A stretch of DNA of 64,000 bases from the NCBI RefSeq assembly GCF_001425825.1, contig NZ_LMDM01000009.1, positions 145,339-209,338 of the forward strand, read 5' to 3'. A program made the translations under genes and the position numbers. Position 1 is the first letter of the stretch; each line of letters starts with the position of its first letter. The stretch is from Rhizobacter sp. Root1238. GTDB lineage: Bacteria; Pseudomonadota; Gammaproteobacteria; Burkholderiales; Burkholderiaceae_C. This document shows, piece after piece, positions 25,728 to 37,354 of this stretch. Below the pieces are notes generated by a model. That model did not search any database, was not told the DNA's origin, and was given only the letters and a program-made list of their open reading frames with translations.

Positions 25728-28586
25728 ATGACCGACAAGACCACGGACTACCGAAGCACCCTGAACCTGCCCGACACGCCGTTCCCGATGCGTGGCGACC
25801 TGCCCAAGCGCGAGCCGGGCTGGATCAAGGACTGGGCCGACCAGGGCATCTACAAGCAGCTGCGCGACGCCCGCGTGAACCGCCCGCGCTTCGTGCTGCA
25901 CGATGGCCCGCCCTATGCCAACGGCACGCTGCACGTCGGCCACGCGGCCAACAAGATCCTGAAGGACATGATCGTCAAGGCGCGCCAGCTGGCCGGCTTC
26001 GACGCGCGCTACACGCCGGGCTGGGACTGTCACGGCCTGCCGATCGAGAACCAGATCGAGAAAACCTTCGGCCGCAACCTCGAACGCGCCGACGTGCAGG
26101 CGAAGAGCCGCGCCTATGCCGGCGAACAGATCGCGCAGCAGATGGCCGACTTCAAGCGCGTCGGCGTGCTCGGCGACTGGGACCACCCGTACCGCACGAT
26201 GGACTTCGGCAACGAGGCCAACGAGATCCGCGTGCTGAAGCGACTGATCGAGCGCGGCTTCGTCTACCGCGGGCTGAAGCCGGTCTACTGGTGCTTCGAC
26301 TGCCATTCGTCGCTGGCCGAATTCGAGATCGAATACGCCGACAAGCAGTCGCAGACCGTCGACGTCGCCTTCCTGGCGGCCGAGCCGGCCAAGCTGGCCG
26401 CCGCGTTCGGCCTGCCGTCGCTGGCCAAGGACGCCTTCGCGGTGATCTGGACCACCACCGCGTGGACCCTCCCCGCCAACCAGGCGCTGAACCTGAACCC
26501 GGCGCTGGAGTACGCGCTGGTCGACACCGAGCGCGGCATCCTGCTGCTGGCGCTGGCGCTGGTCGACAAGTGCCTGGAGCGCTACGGCCTCACCGGCACG
26601 GTGCTGGCCACCACGCTCGGCAAGAACCTCGACGGCCTCACCTTCCGCCACCCGCTGGCGCATGTCGACCCGGGCTACGACCGCGTCAGCCCGGTGTACC
26701 TGGCCGACTACGCGACCGCCGACGACGGCACCGGCATCGTGCATTCGTCGCCGGCCTACGGCGTGGACGACTTCAACTCCTGCCGCGAGCATGGCCTCGC
26801 GATCGACGACATCCTGAACCCGGTGCAGGGCAACGGCGTCTACGAGGCGACGCTGCCGCTGTTCGGCGGCCAGCACATCTGGAAGGCCACGCCGCTGGTG
26901 GTCGATGCGCTGCGCGACGCCGGCCGGCTGCTCGCCACCTCGAAGCTGACCCACAGCTACCCGCACTGCTGGCGCCACAAGACGCCGGTGATCTACCGCG
27001 CCGCGGCGCAGTGGTTCGTGCGCATGGACGAAGGCGACGGCGTGTTCACGACCGACAAGGCGCCACAGACGCTGCGCCAGACCGCGCTGGAAGCCATCGC
27101 CCAGACCAGCTTCTACCCGGAGAACGGCCGGGCCCGGCTGCACGACATGATCGCGAACCGGCCCGACTGGTGCATCAGCCGCCAGCGCAACTGGGGCGTG
27201 CCGCTGCCGTTCTTCCTGCACAAGGCGACCGGCGAACTGCACCCCGACACGATGGCGCTGATCGACCGCGCCGCCGAGGTGGTGCAGCAAGGCGGTGTCG
27301 AGGCCTGGTCGAAGCTGACGGTCGACGAGGTGCTGGGCGCCGAGGCGGGTGACTACATCAAGAGCAACGACATCCTCGACGTGTGGTTCGACTCGGGCTC
27401 GACCTTCCATCACGTGCTGAACGAGAAGGTGGGCAGCCAGCCGGGCACGACCGGCGGGCCGGGCAGCGAAGGCGGCCCCGAGGCCGACCTGTACCTCGAA
27501 GGCCACGACCAGCACCGCGGCTGGTTCCATTCGTCGCTGCTGATCGCCAGCGCGATGGAAGGCCATGCGCCGTACCGCGGCCTGCTGACGCACGGCTTCA
27601 CGGTCGACGGCCAGGGCCGCAAGATGAGCAAGAGCCTGGGCAACTTCATCTCGCTGCAGGATTCGGTGCAGGAGATGGGCGCCGAGATCCTGCGCCTGTG
27701 GTGCGCCGCGACCGACTACTCGGGCGACCTCGCGATCGACAAGAAGATCCTCGCGCGCGTCGTCGATGCGTACCGCCGCATCCGCAACACGCTGCGCTTC
27801 ATGCTGGCCAACACCAGCGATTTCGATCCGGCGACCGACCTGGTGCCGCCGGCCGGGATGCTCGAGATCGACCGCTACGCGCTGGCGCGCGCGGCGCAGT
27901 TCCAGGCCGAGGTGCTGAAGCACTACGAGGTCTACGAGTTCCACCCGGTGGTGGCCAAGCTGCAGGTGTTCTGCAGCGAGGACCTGGGCGCGTTCTACCT
28001 CGACGTGCTGAAGGACCGGCTCTACACCACCGCGCCGAAGTCGCTGGCCCGGCGCAGCGCGCAAACCGCGCTGTGGCACGTGACGCACGCGATGCTGCGC
28101 TGGATGGCGCCGTTCCTGAGCTTCACCGCCGAGGAGGCGTGGAAGGTGTTCGCGCCGAGGCAGTCGGCATCGATCTTCATCGAGACCTTCAGCGACACGT
28201 CGGCGTGGGCCGACGACGCGCTGCTGGCGAAGTGGAGCCGGCTGCGCGAGATCCGCGACGTGGCCAACAAGGAGATCGAAGCGCTGCGCAGCGCGGGCCA
28301 GGTCGGCTCGTCGCTGCAGGCCGAGCTGCTGATCACCGCGGCCGCCGACGACCTTGCGCTGCTCGCGTCGCTCGGCGACGACCTGCGCTTCGTGACGATC
28401 ACGTCGCAGGCGCGGGTTGCGGCGGGCGCGGAGCTTGCTGTTGCCGTGACGCCGTCGGCCGCGACCAAGTGCGAGCGCTGCTGGCACTACCGCGACGACG
28501 TCGGCAGCGATGCGCAGCATCCGACGATCTGCGGCAGGTGCACAAGCAACCTGTACGGGGCCGGCGAGACGCGTACAGTCGCCTGA
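25728..28586 (+). CDS. ileS: Isoleucyl-tRNA synthetase
   Basis: This class I aminoacyl-tRNA synthetase has 952 residues. The HIGH-type motif is [12 protein letters not shown] (61-72) and the KMSKS loop is [10 protein letters not shown] (KMSKS at 632-636). The CP1 editing domain lies between them, with [13 protein letters not shown]. The C-terminus has paired cysteines, [10 protein letters not shown] and ICGRC, of the zinc-binding tail found in the bacterial (mupirocin-sensitive) type. It is part of the conserved ribF-ileS-lspA order, but a toxin-antitoxin pair sits between it and lspA. Confidence 0.98.
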   Translation: MTDKTTDYRSTLNLPDTPFPMRGDLPKREPGWIKDWADQGIYKQLRDARVNRPRFVLHDGPPYANGTLHVGHAANKILKDMIVKARQLAGFDARYTPGWDCHGLPIENQIEKTFGRNLERADVQAKSRAYAGEQIAQQMADFKRVGVLGDWDHPYRTMDFGNEANEIRVLKRLIERGFVYRGLKPVYWCFDCHSSLAEFEIEYADKQSQTVDVAFLAAEPAKLAAAFGLPSLAKDAFAVIWTTTAWTLPANQALNLNPALEYALVDTERGILLLALALVDKCLERYGLTGTVLATTLGKNLDGLTFRHPLAHVDPGYDRVSPVYLADYATADDGTGIVHSSPAYGVDDFNSCREHGLAIDDILNPVQGNGVYEATLPLFGGQHIWKATPLVVDALRDAGRLLATSKLTHSYPHCWRHKTPVIYRAAAQWFVRMDEGDGVFTTDKAPQTLRQTALEAIAQTSFYPENGRARLHDMIANRPDWCISRQRNWGVPLPFFLHKATGELHPDTMALIDRAAEVVQQGGVEAWSKLTVDEVLGAEAGDYIKSNDILDVWFDSGSTFHHVLNEKVGSQPGTTGGPGSEGGPEADLYLEGHDQHRGWFHSSLLIASAMEGHAPYRGLLTHGFTVDGQGRKMSKSLGNFISLQDSVQEMGAEILRLWCAATDYSGDLAIDKKILARVVDAYRRIRNTLRFMLANTSDFDPATDLVPPAGMLEIDRYALARAAQFQAEVLKHYEVYEFHPVVAKLQVFCSEDLGAFYLDVLKDRLYTTAPKSLARRSAQTALWHVTHAMLRWMAPFLSFTAEEAWKVFAPRQSASIFIETFSDTSAWADDALLAKWSRLREIRDVANKEIEALRSAGQVGSSLQAELLITAAADDLALLASLGDDLRFVTITSQARVAAGAELAVAVTPSAATKCERCWHYRDDVGSDAQHPTICGRCTSNLYGAGETRTVA

Positions 28587-28606
28587 AATTTGCCAAGGAG
28601 CCGTCG

Positions 28607-28837
28607 ATGAACCACAGCAATCCCCGAGTGGAATATCCCGACCTCTTCAAGCTCTCCGTCGACGAACGACTGGAGCTGGTCGAGGAGTTGTGGGACAGCA
28701 TTGCGGCAGATGCAGCACCCGAACCGGAATCGGCAGCCGTTGTCGCGATCCTCGAGGAGCGCATGGCGCAGTACAGAGCCGATCCGGCTTCCGGAATCTC
28801 GTGGGAAGAAGCCAGACGGCTGATGCGCGAAGACTGA
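28607..28837 (+). CDS. Addiction-module antitoxin (RelB/ParD-like, PF09720 type)
   Basis: This 76-residue acidic protein contains [20 protein letters not shown] and ends [15 protein letters not shown]. That is the standard pattern of the short unstable antitoxins of PF09720, which pair with RelE/ParE-type toxins. The GAxxWxE(AE)xxR ending binds the toxin in related systems. The ATG at 28607 has AAGGAG upstream. Its stop codon overlaps the toxin start by one base (TGATG), so the two are translated together. It starts 20 bp after ileS and has less GC-biased codon use than ileS. Confidence 0.88.
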   Translation: MNHSNPRVEYPDLFKLSVDERLELVEELWDSIAADAAPEPESAAVVAILEERMAQYRADPASGISWEEARRLMRED

Positions 28838-29139
28838 TGCGCCGGCTGATCCTGACATCGAAGGCCCTCGCCGACATTCGAGAAGCACGTCGGTGGTACG
28901 AACGCCAGCGCAAGGGTTTGGGCGAAGCGTTCGAGCAGTCTGTGGACGACGTTCTGCAATCCATTCGGCAGCGCCCGCAGTCGTACGCCGAGACAGCCCC
29001 GTCCTTCAGACGAGCCTTGGTACCGCGGTATCCCTACCGAATCCTCTTTTCCGTCGACCAGGACACCATCGTGGTCGTGCTGCTCGTTCACACGGCTCGC
29101 GATCCCGAAGTTGCCCTGAGCCGCCTTCGCTCCCACTGA
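28837..29139 (+). CDS. RelE/ParE-family toxin
   Basis: This 100-residue basic protein has the RelE/ParE fold pattern: [24 protein letters not shown] with an N-terminal strand and helix pair, [24 protein letters not shown] in the middle, and [25 protein letters not shown] in the C-terminal sheet. Such toxins either cleave mRNA on the ribosome or poison gyrase. This subgroup, paired with PF09720 antitoxins, is usually called plasmid-stabilisation or RelE/ParE-like. It is one base into the antitoxin stop codon and ends 2 bp before lspA, so it is embedded in the ileS-lspA unit. Confidence 0.87.
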   Translation: MRRLILTSKALADIREARRWYERQRKGLGEAFEQSVDDVLQSIRQRPQSYAETAPSFRRALVPRYPYRILFSVDQDTIVVVLLVHTARDPEVALSRLRSH

Positions 29140-29141
29140 CC

Positions 29142-29633
29142 ATGACCTTCAAGAACCCCTCCGCCTCCCTCCTCCCCTGGCTCGGCATCGCCCTCGTCGT
29201 CATCGTGCTGGACCAGCTGACCAAGTCGCTGATCCTCGCCAACTTCGCGTACGGCGACAGCGTGCACGTCACGCCGTTCTTCAACGTGGTCCGGGTGCAC
29301 AACACCGGCGCGGCGTTCTCGTTCCTGGCCGGTGCGTCGGGCTGGCAGCGCTGGTTCTTCGTCGCGCTCGGTGCGGTGGCCGCCGGGTTCATCGTCTGGA
29401 TGCTGCGCAGCCACGGCGGCCAGAAGATGTTCGCATGGGCGCTCGCGCTGATCCTCGGCGGCGCGCTCGGCAACGTGATCGACCGGCTGCTGCACGGCTA
29501 CGTCGTCGACTTCATCCAGGTGCACTGGGCCGACAAGTACTTCCCGTCGTTCAACCTCGCCGACAGCGCGATCACGCTCGGCGCGATCCTGTTGATCGTC
29601 GACGAGCTGCGGCGGGTGCGCAAGGGCAAGTAG
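29142..29633 (+). CDS. lspA: Lipoprotein signal peptidase II
   Basis: This inner-membrane aspartic protease removes the signal peptide of prolipoproteins after lipidation. It has 163 residues and four membrane segments. Motifs are [12 protein letters not shown] near the N-terminus, [34 protein letters not shown] and [15 protein letters not shown]; the catalytic aspartates are those of NVIDR and NLADS. The ATG lies 2 bp after the toxin stop codon, so expression probably depends on transcription through the toxin-antitoxin pair. The gene-poor gap that follows contains a terminator-like palindrome. Confidence 0.97.
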   Translation: MTFKNPSASLLPWLGIALVVIVLDQLTKSLILANFAYGDSVHVTPFFNVVRVHNTGAAFSFLAGASGWQRWFFVALGAVAAGFIVWMLRSHGGQKMFAWALALILGGALGNVIDRLLHGYVVDFIQVHWADKYFPSFNLADSAITLGAILLIVDELRRVRKGK

Positions 29634-29645
29634 CCGCTGCGTCCC

Positions 29646-29664
29646 GATCGGATGCCATCCGATC
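29646..29664. terminator. Palindrome between convergent lspA and modE
   Basis: GATCGGATG-C-CATCCGATC is a perfect 19-bp inverted repeat between the lspA stop (29633) and the modE stop (29681). It can form a hairpin with a 3-nt loop. There is no T-tract, so rho-independent action is uncertain; the position between convergent genes favours a terminator-like role. Confidence 0.45.
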
Positions 29665-29680
29665 CGTCCCGGTCGACCGG

Positions 29681-30496
29681 CTAGGCCGACACGCCGACGA
29701 TCACGCTGGACGCCTTGAAGACCGCGGTGGCCGAACTGCCGACCTCCAGCGCCAGCGCCGCCGCGCTGTCGTTCGTGATGATGGCCGCCACCGCCCCGCC
29801 GCCGGCCAGCGCCATCACCACCTCGCAGTTCACCGCCCCCGGCGTGACCCGCGACACCACGCCCTTCAGCTGGTTGCGCGCCGACAGGCGCACGCCGCGC
29901 ATCCCGGCCATCAGGATGATCGACGACGCCTTGACCAGCGCGAAGGCCTTGGCGCCGACCGCGAGCCCGAGTTCGAGCGTGCTCTCGTGCGTGATGCTCG
30001 CGACGATGCGCAGCCCGCCGATGCCCTCCAGCTCGATCTCGTCGTTGACGGCGCCACTGCGCAATGCGACCACGGTGCCGGCGAACTGGTTGCGTGCGCT
30101 CGTTCTCATCGCCAGCCCTTCCATCAGTGAGTAGTCGCCGGCCAGGCCGCCGGCCTGCCGGTTCAAGCGTTCGACGAAGCGCGCATGCTCCTGCTGGATC
30201 AGCACGACATTGCGCAGCAGCTGCTCGCCGCGCGGCGTGAGCCGCGTGCGGCCGCCGCCGGGGCCGCCGGCGCTGCGCTCCAGCAGCGGCTCGCCGGCCA
30301 GGTTGCTCATCTGGTCGACGGCGTCCCACGCGCCCTTGTAGCTGAAGCCCGCCGTCTTCGCGGCTTGCGTGATCGAGCCCAGCCGCGCAATCTCGACCAG
30401 CAGCGCGATGCGCCGCGTGCCGGCCAGGCTCTGCCCGCCGAGGTTCAACGTCAGCTCGGCACCGAGCGTGAGGGTGTCGTTCGGTGCGTCAGCCAT
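29681..30496 (-). CDS. modE: Molybdate-responsive regulator ModE
   Basis: This 271-residue regulator has an N-terminal winged helix-turn-helix (LVEIARLGSITQAAKTAGFSYKGAWDAV, about 37-64) and two C-terminal TOBE/Mop domains. These start SARNQFAGTVVALRSGAVND and SARNQLKGVVSRVTPGAVNC and bind molybdate or tungstate. ModE with Mo bound represses modABC. The start at 30496 (MADAPN) overlaps the modC end by 8 bp; an ATG 12 bp further upstream is possible. Placing modE as the last gene of modABC-modE makes an autoregulated operon, and the operator at 32601-32624 fits this. Confidence 0.92.
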   Translation of the reverse strand: MADAPNDTLTLGAELTLNLGGQSLAGTRRIALLVEIARLGSITQAAKTAGFSYKGAWDAVDQMSNLAGEPLLERSAGGPGGGRTRLTPRGEQLLRNVVLIQQEHARFVERLNRQAGGLAGDYSLMEGLAMRTSARNQFAGTVVALRSGAVNDEIELEGIGGLRIVASITHESTLELGLAVGAKAFALVKASSIILMAGMRGVRLSARNQLKGVVSRVTPGAVNCEVVMALAGGGAVAAIITNDSAAALALEVGSSATAVFKASSVIVGVSA

Positions 30497-31154
30497 CGAC
30501 GGCACCATCGCGCAGTTGCAGCACCTGTTCGCCGAAGCGCCGCAGGTCGTCCGGGTCGTGGGTGATCATCACCAGCGGGATGTCGATCTGCGCCAGCAGC
30601 CGGTCCAGTTCGTCGCGCGTGCGCTCGCGCAAGCCCGGGTCGAGCGCGGAGAACGGCTCGTCGAGCAGCAGCGCACGCGGCGAGGCCACCAGCGCACGCG
30701 CGAGCGCGGTGCGCTGGCGCTGGCCGCCCGAGAGCTGGTGCGGCCGCTGCGACGCGACCGGCCCCAGCTCCAACGCGCCCAGCCAGCGCTCGACCGCCTC
30801 GCCACCGGCATCGCGTGGCGGATTGCGCCAGCCGCGCTGCAGGCCGAACGCGATGTTCTGCCGCACGTTCAGCTGCGGGAACAGCGCGTAGTCCTGGAAC
30901 AGGTAGCCGAAGCGGCGCTGCCGCGCCGGCACCGCGACGCGCGCGCCGCCGTCGAACAGCGTCTCGCCGTTGAACGCGATGCGGCCGGCATCGGGCCGCA
31001 GCAGCCCGGCGAGCGCCCGCAGCGTCAGCGTCTTGCCGGCACCCGACGGGCCGTAGATCACCGTGCGGCGCGCCTGCGCGGTGAAGCGAACCTGCAGTTC
31101 GAAGCGCCGCTGCGGGCTCTCCACCGTCTTCCGGATGTCGACGTCGAAGCTCAT
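30489..31154 (-). CDS. modC: Molybdate ABC transporter ATPase, short form without TOBE domain
   Basis: This ATP-binding subunit of molybdate uptake has the P-loop VIYGPSGAGKTLTLRALAG, Q-loop FQDYALFPQLNVRQNI, signature LSGGQRQRTALARAL and Walker B LLLDEPFSALD. At 221 residues it contains the ABC domain only. Typical ModC (about 350 residues) has an additional C-terminal TOBE domain, which is missing here. Regulation by intracellular molybdate therefore rests on ModE alone. It is coupled by a 4-bp ATGA overlap to modB and by an 8-bp overlap to modE. Confidence 0.93.
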   Translation of the reverse strand: MSFDVDIRKTVESPQRRFELQVRFTAQARRTVIYGPSGAGKTLTLRALAGLLRPDAGRIAFNGETLFDGGARVAVPARQRRFGYLFQDYALFPQLNVRQNIAFGLQRGWRNPPRDAGGEAVERWLGALELGPVASQRPHQLSGGQRQRTALARALVASPRALLLDEPFSALDPGLRERTRDELDRLLAQIDIPLVMITHDPDDLRRFGEQVLQLRDGAVDG

Positions 31155-31828
31155 CGCACGCCGCTCCCGCGCAACAGCCGCCCGGCCAGCAGCAGCACGG
31201 CGATGCAGGTCAGCGAGGTGATCAGCACCAGCACGTTGGCCACGCCGTCCTGCCCGGCCTGCACCGCCTCGTAGACCGCGACCGACAGCGTCTGCGTGCG
31301 CCCGGGGATGCTGCCGGCCACCATCAGCGTCGCGCCGAACTCGCCGAGCGAGCGCGCGAACGACAGCAACAGCCCCGCCAGGATGCCGCGCCACGCGAGC
31401 GGCAGCGTCACGCGGAAAAACACCGCCGCGTCCGACAGGCCGAGCACGCGCCCGGCGTTCTCCAGCTGCGGATCGACGCCCTCGAAGGCCGCGCGCGCCG
31501 CCTTCAGCACCAGCGGCAGCGCGACGACGCTGGCGGCGATCACCGCGCCTTGCCAGGTGAAGATCAGCTGGATGCCGAGTTGCTCGTACAACCACGCGCC
31601 GAGCCAGCCGCGCTTGCCGATCAGCACCAGCAGGTAGTAGCCGAGCACGGTCGGCGGCAGCACCATCGGCAGCGTCAGGATCGCATCGAGCAGCTCGCGC
31701 CCCGGGAAGCGCCCGCGCGCCAGCAGCAGGCCCAGGCCGACGCCGAGCACCAGGTCGATCAGCGTGGCCCAGCCCGCCACCTTCAGCGACAGCGCGAGCG
31801 GGATCCACGCCGACTCCGCGGCGTTCAC
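31151..31828 (-). CDS. modB: Molybdate ABC transporter permease
   Basis: This inner-membrane permease has about five hydrophobic segments in 225 residues. The conserved permease loop is RVLGLSDAAVFFRVTLPLAWRGI, near the family EAA signature that contacts ModC, followed by SFARSLGEFGATLMVAG. The start is taken as GTG at 31828 because it forms a GTGA overlap with the modA stop codon and gives a family-like N-terminus (VNAAESAWIPLALSLKVA). Longer upstream readings of the frame run through modA and are not family-like. Confidence 0.93.
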   Translation of the reverse strand: MNAAESAWIPLALSLKVAGWATLIDLVLGVGLGLLLARGRFPGRELLDAILTLPMVLPPTVLGYYLLVLIGKRGWLGAWLYEQLGIQLIFTWQGAVIAASVVALPLVLKAARAAFEGVDPQLENAGRVLGLSDAAVFFRVTLPLAWRGILAGLLLSFARSLGEFGATLMVAGSIPGRTQTLSVAVYEAVQAGQDGVANVLVLITSLTCIAVLLLAGRLLRGSGVR

Positions 31829-32574
31829 GGTGTATGGAAACCGTGGCGCGCCAGCACCGCCTGGCCGGCCGGCGACAGCAGGTGGTCGACGAAGGCACGG
31901 GCCTCCGCCGGGCTCGGGCTGCCGGCGATCAGGGCGACCGGGTAGCGGATGGGGGTATCGGTGGGCACGGCGAACGCCACCTTGACCTTGTCCTTCAGCA
32001 GCGCGGCGTCGGTGCCGTAGACGAACCCGGCCTCGGCCTCGCCGCGTGCCACGTAGTCGAGCGCCTGGCGCACGTTCTGCGCGTAGACGGCCTTCGGTTC
32101 GACATCGCCCCACAGGCGGGCGGCTTCCAGCGCGCCCTTCGCGTAGCGGCCGGCCGGCACGCCGCTCGGCTGGCCGAGCGCGATGCGCCTGACGCCGGGC
32201 TGCTTCAGGTCGGACAGCGTGGCGAGCACCAGCCTGCTGTCGGCCGGCGCGATCAGCACCAGCGCGTTGTTCGCGAAGTTGCGGCGCGAGCCGGCGGCAA
32301 TCAGCTGCTGCGCCTGCGCGCGGTCCATCGTCTCCTGGTCGGCCGATGCGAACACGTCGACCGGCGCGCCCCTGGCGATCTGCGCCAGCAGCGCGTCGGA
32401 GGCGGCGAAGTTCAGCAGCAGCTTCGTCCCCGGGTTCCGCGCCTCGAAGGCGGGCGCCAGTTCCTTGAAGGCGTTGGTCAGGCTGGCGGCTGCGGAGACC
32501 GTCAGGTCGGCGGCATGGGCGGTGGTGGCGAGGACCGAGACGGCCGCGAGCAGCAGGCGGACAGCGAGGCGCAT
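31825..32574 (-). CDS. modA: Periplasmic molybdate-binding protein
   Basis: This is the substrate-binding component of the molybdate transporter. It has 249 residues with a signal peptide (about 1-22, ending TTAHAA). The mature protein begins DLTVSAAASLTNAFKELAP, which contains the ASLT oxyanion-binding serine region. Further landmarks are GAPVDVFASADQETMD and EAGFVYGTDA. The ATG at 32574 is the only in-frame start that gives a signal peptide. It is the first gene of modABC-modE, and the ModE-like palindrome lies 27 bp upstream. Confidence 0.95.
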   Translation of the reverse strand: MRLAVRLLLAAVSVLATTAHAADLTVSAAASLTNAFKELAPAFEARNPGTKLLLNFAASDALLAQIARGAPVDVFASADQETMDRAQAQQLIAAGSRRNFANNALVLIAPADSRLVLATLSDLKQPGVRRIALGQPSGVPAGRYAKGALEAARLWGDVEPKAVYAQNVRQALDYVARGEAEAGFVYGTDAALLKDKVKVAFAVPTDTPIRYPVALIAGSPSPAEARAFVDHLLSPAGQAVLARHGFHTP

Positions 32575-32600
32575 GAGGGTTGCTGGAGCGTGGCGGACCC

Positions 32601-32624
32601 CGAAATGTACCGCACTACATATCG
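32601..32624 (-). promoter_or_regulatory. ModE-box-like operator upstream of modA
   Basis: CGAAATGTA-CCGCAC-TACATATCG is an inverted repeat of two 9-bp halves (8 of 9 positions pair) with a 6-bp spacer, 27 bp upstream of the modA ATG. ModE sites in other bacteria have the same build of AT-rich TA(C/T)AT-type halves around a 6-8 bp spacer. The position fits repression of the modABC-modE promoter. ModE binding is inferred from location and form. Confidence 0.65.
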
Positions 32625-32675
32625 AGTGGTTGGCCTCGCGGTCGGGTGCGGCGCGAAGGGCGCTCGCAAGAGAGC

Positions 32676-33686
32676 CTACGGAATCAGCACCGACCCACCC
32701 ACCGTGCGACGCGACTCCAGGTCGGCATGCGCCTGCGCCGCGTCCTTCAGCGCGTAGCGGTGCTCCACCGGGATCTTCACCTGCCCGCTGGTCACCATCG
32801 CGAACAGCTCGTCGGCCATGACCTGCGTCGACTCGCGCGTCGCGATGTGCGTGAAGACGGTCGGTCGCGTCAGGAACAGCGAGCCCTTCGCGCCGAGCAC
32901 GCCCAGGTCGAACGGCGGCACCTTGCCCGACGCGCTGCCGTAGCTGGCCATCAGGCCGAACGGCTGCAGGCAGTCGAGCGACTTGTCCCAGGTGTCGCGG
33001 CCGACGCCGTCGTACACCACCTTCACGCCCTTGCCGCCGGTGATCTCGCGCACCCGGGCCGCGAAATCGTCGCGGGCGTAGTTGATCGTGAAGGCCGCGC
33101 CGTGCGCCTTCGCGGCGGCGCATTTCTCGTCGGTGCTCGCGGTGCCGATCAGCTGCAGCCCGAGCGCGCGCGCCCACTGGCAGGCGATCAGCCCGACGCC
33201 GCCGGCCGCGGCATGGAACAGCACGAAATCGCCCGCCGCGAGGCCGCCCTGCGGCAGCGTGCGGCGCAGCAGGTACTGCGTCGTGAAGCCCTTCAGCATC
33301 ATCGCCGCGCCTTCGTCGAAGCCGATCGCGTCGGGCAGCTTCACGACGCACTTCGCCGGCATCAACCGCAGCGTCGCGTAGGCGCCGGGCGGCTGGCTGA
33401 CGTAGGCCGCACGGTCGCCGGCACGCAGGTGCGTGACGCCCTCGCCCACCGCCTCGACCACGCCGGCCGCTTCGACGCCGATGCCGAACGGCGCGGGCAG
33501 CGCATAGGCACCGCTGCGGTGGTAGACGTCGATGTAGTTGATGCCGACCGCATGGTGGCGGATGCGGATCTCGCCCGGGCCGGGCTCGCCGACCGCGACC
33601 TCCGACAGCGTCAGGGTCTCGGGTCCGCCGGCCCGGTCGAGGCGGACGGCTTGCGCGGGGTGTGCGGCGTGTGCAGTAAGAGGCAT
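32676..33686 (-). CDS. Zinc-independent quinone oxidoreductase (QOR type, MDR superfamily)
   Basis: This NADPH:quinone reductase has 336 residues. The N-terminal GroES-like part contains GEIRIRHHAVGINYIDVYHR and FGIGVEAAGVVEAVGEGV. The nucleotide-binding part contains FHAAAGGVGLIACQWARALG, the QOR form of the AAxGGVG motif, and KVVYDGVGRDTW. There are no zinc ligands, as is normal for QOR. The start at 33686 gives MPLTAHAAHPAQAVRLDRAG; the frame is open further upstream but that extension overlaps the DUF2007 gene. It is a single gene; a protective role against quinone redox cycling is family knowledge. Confidence 0.92.
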   Translation of the reverse strand: MPLTAHAAHPAQAVRLDRAGGPETLTLSEVAVGEPGPGEIRIRHHAVGINYIDVYHRSGAYALPAPFGIGVEAAGVVEAVGEGVTHLRAGDRAAYVSQPPGAYATLRLMPAKCVVKLPDAIGFDEGAAMMLKGFTTQYLLRRTLPQGGLAAGDFVLFHAAAGGVGLIACQWARALGLQLIGTASTDEKCAAAKAHGAAFTINYARDDFAARVREITGGKGVKVVYDGVGRDTWDKSLDCLQPFGLMASYGSASGKVPPFDLGVLGAKGSLFLTRPTVFTHIATRESTQVMADELFAMVTSGQVKIPVEHRYALKDAAQAHADLESRRTVGGSVLIP

Positions 33687-33747
33687 CGGTGGCTCCAGTG
33701 GATGCGTTATCGTGCCAGCACTCCCGCGACCCTGCCCGCCTCCGGTC

Positions 33748-34056
33748 TTGAAACGCCTCACCACCGCACCCAACCTCGCCCTCGCCCAGCTGTGGGCCGA
33801 CATGCTCACGCAGACGGGCATTCCCACGACCGTGCAGCGCGCGTTCGCCAGCAGCCTGTCGGGCGGCGTGCCGCCCAGCGAGACGCTGCCCGAGCTGTGG
33901 GTCGACGACGAGGCCGACCATGCGCTCGCCATCGTGCGGCTGAACGAGCTGCAGCATCCGCGCCGCCGGCTGTGGGCCTGCCCGCAATGCCATGAAGTGA
34001 TCGACGGCCCGTTCGAGCAGTGCTGGAACTGCGGCGCCGCGATGCCTTCGGCATGA
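33748..34056 (+). CDS. DUF2007 domain protein with C-terminal zinc ribbon
   Basis: This 102-residue protein begins MKRLTTAPNLALAQLWADML if the TTG at 33748 is used. That is the family-like start, and no ATG is available. The first ~75 residues match the DUF2007 signal-transducing/ferredoxin-like fold found in PII-related proteins. The end, CPQCHEVIDGPFEQCWNCG, carries four cysteines in two CxxC pairs, a likely zinc ribbon. The stop overlaps the next start (ATGA), coupling it to the EamA gene. The function is unknown. Confidence 0.75.
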   Translation: MKRLTTAPNLALAQLWADMLTQTGIPTTVQRAFASSLSGGVPPSETLPELWVDDEADHALAIVRLNELQHPRRRLWACPQCHEVIDGPFEQCWNCGAAMPSA

Positions 34057-34975
34057 CGGCGCTGCATCCCCGCATCATCCTGATGCTGACGCTGCCGCCG
34101 GTGCTGTGGGCCGGCAACGCGGTGGTCGGCCGGCTGATGGTCGGCAGCGTGCCGCCGCTCGCATTGAACGCGCTGCGCTGGGCGCTGGCCTTCGTGCTGC
34201 TGCTGCCGCTCGGCTGGCGCCTGTGGAAGCAACCGCGCGACCTGCTCGAGCGCTGGCGCTATCTGGCCCCGCTGAGCCTGGTGGGCGTCGGCAGCTACAA
34301 CGCGCTGCAGTACATGGCGGTCAGCACCTCGACGCCGATCAACGTCACGCTGATCGCCGCCAGCTCGCCGCTCTTCATGCTGGCCATCGGCGCGCTAGCG
34401 TATGGCGAGCAGCCGACGCGGCGCCAGGCGGCGGGCGCCGTGCTGTCGCTGCTGGGCGTCGCGCTGGTGCTGTCGCATGGCCACCCGTCGACGCTGCTGC
34501 AGTTGCACCTGGTGCCCGGCGACCTGCTGATGCTGCTGGCCACCGCGCTGTGGGCGATCTACAGCTGGATGCTGGCGCGCCCGCCGGCCTCGATGCGCTA
34601 CCCCGAGCGGCCGGCCTGGAGCGGCGCCGAGTTCCTGCTCGCGCAGGTCGGCTTCGGCGCGCTGTGGGCCGGCGCCGGCGCGGGCGTCGAACACGCGCTC
34701 ACCGGCCAGCCGGTGCTGTGGTCCGGCTCGGTCTACGCGGCGCTCGCCTACGTGGCGATCGGCCCGTCGATCGTCGCCTACTTCTGCTGGGGCGCGGGCG
34801 TCACCGCGGTCGGGCCGGCGATCGCCGCCTTCTTCGCCAATCTGACACCGGTGTTCGCCGCGCTGATGTCGGCCGCCATGCTCGGTGAAGACCCGCAGTG
34901 GTACCACATCGCCGCTTTCGGGTTGATCGCCGCGGGGATCGTCGTAACATCCCGCGCAGCGCCCCGCAGGACACC

Positions 34976-34979
<4 letters not shown>
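34053..34979 (+). CDS. EamA/DMT-family transporter
   Basis: This 308-residue inner-membrane protein has about ten membrane segments in two EamA repeats ([16 protein letters not shown] in the first, [17 protein letters not shown] opening the second). The second repeat ends [20 protein letters not shown], a DMT hallmark. Members export amino acids, purines or other metabolites; the substrate is not evident. The ATG at 34053 overlaps the DUF2007 stop codon, and its own stop overlaps the histidine kinase start, so three genes form a coupled set. Confidence 0.88.
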
Positions 34980-37333
<2,354 letters not shown>

Positions 37334-37354
37334 GGGGCTCGGGAACGAACCCGC

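Noticed and set aside
25626-28520. Long open frame on the minus strand opposite ileS
   Set aside because: The frame is fully antisense to a well-defined ileS, and its composition (Arg, Ala, Gln, Val) is that of a GC-rich shadow frame.
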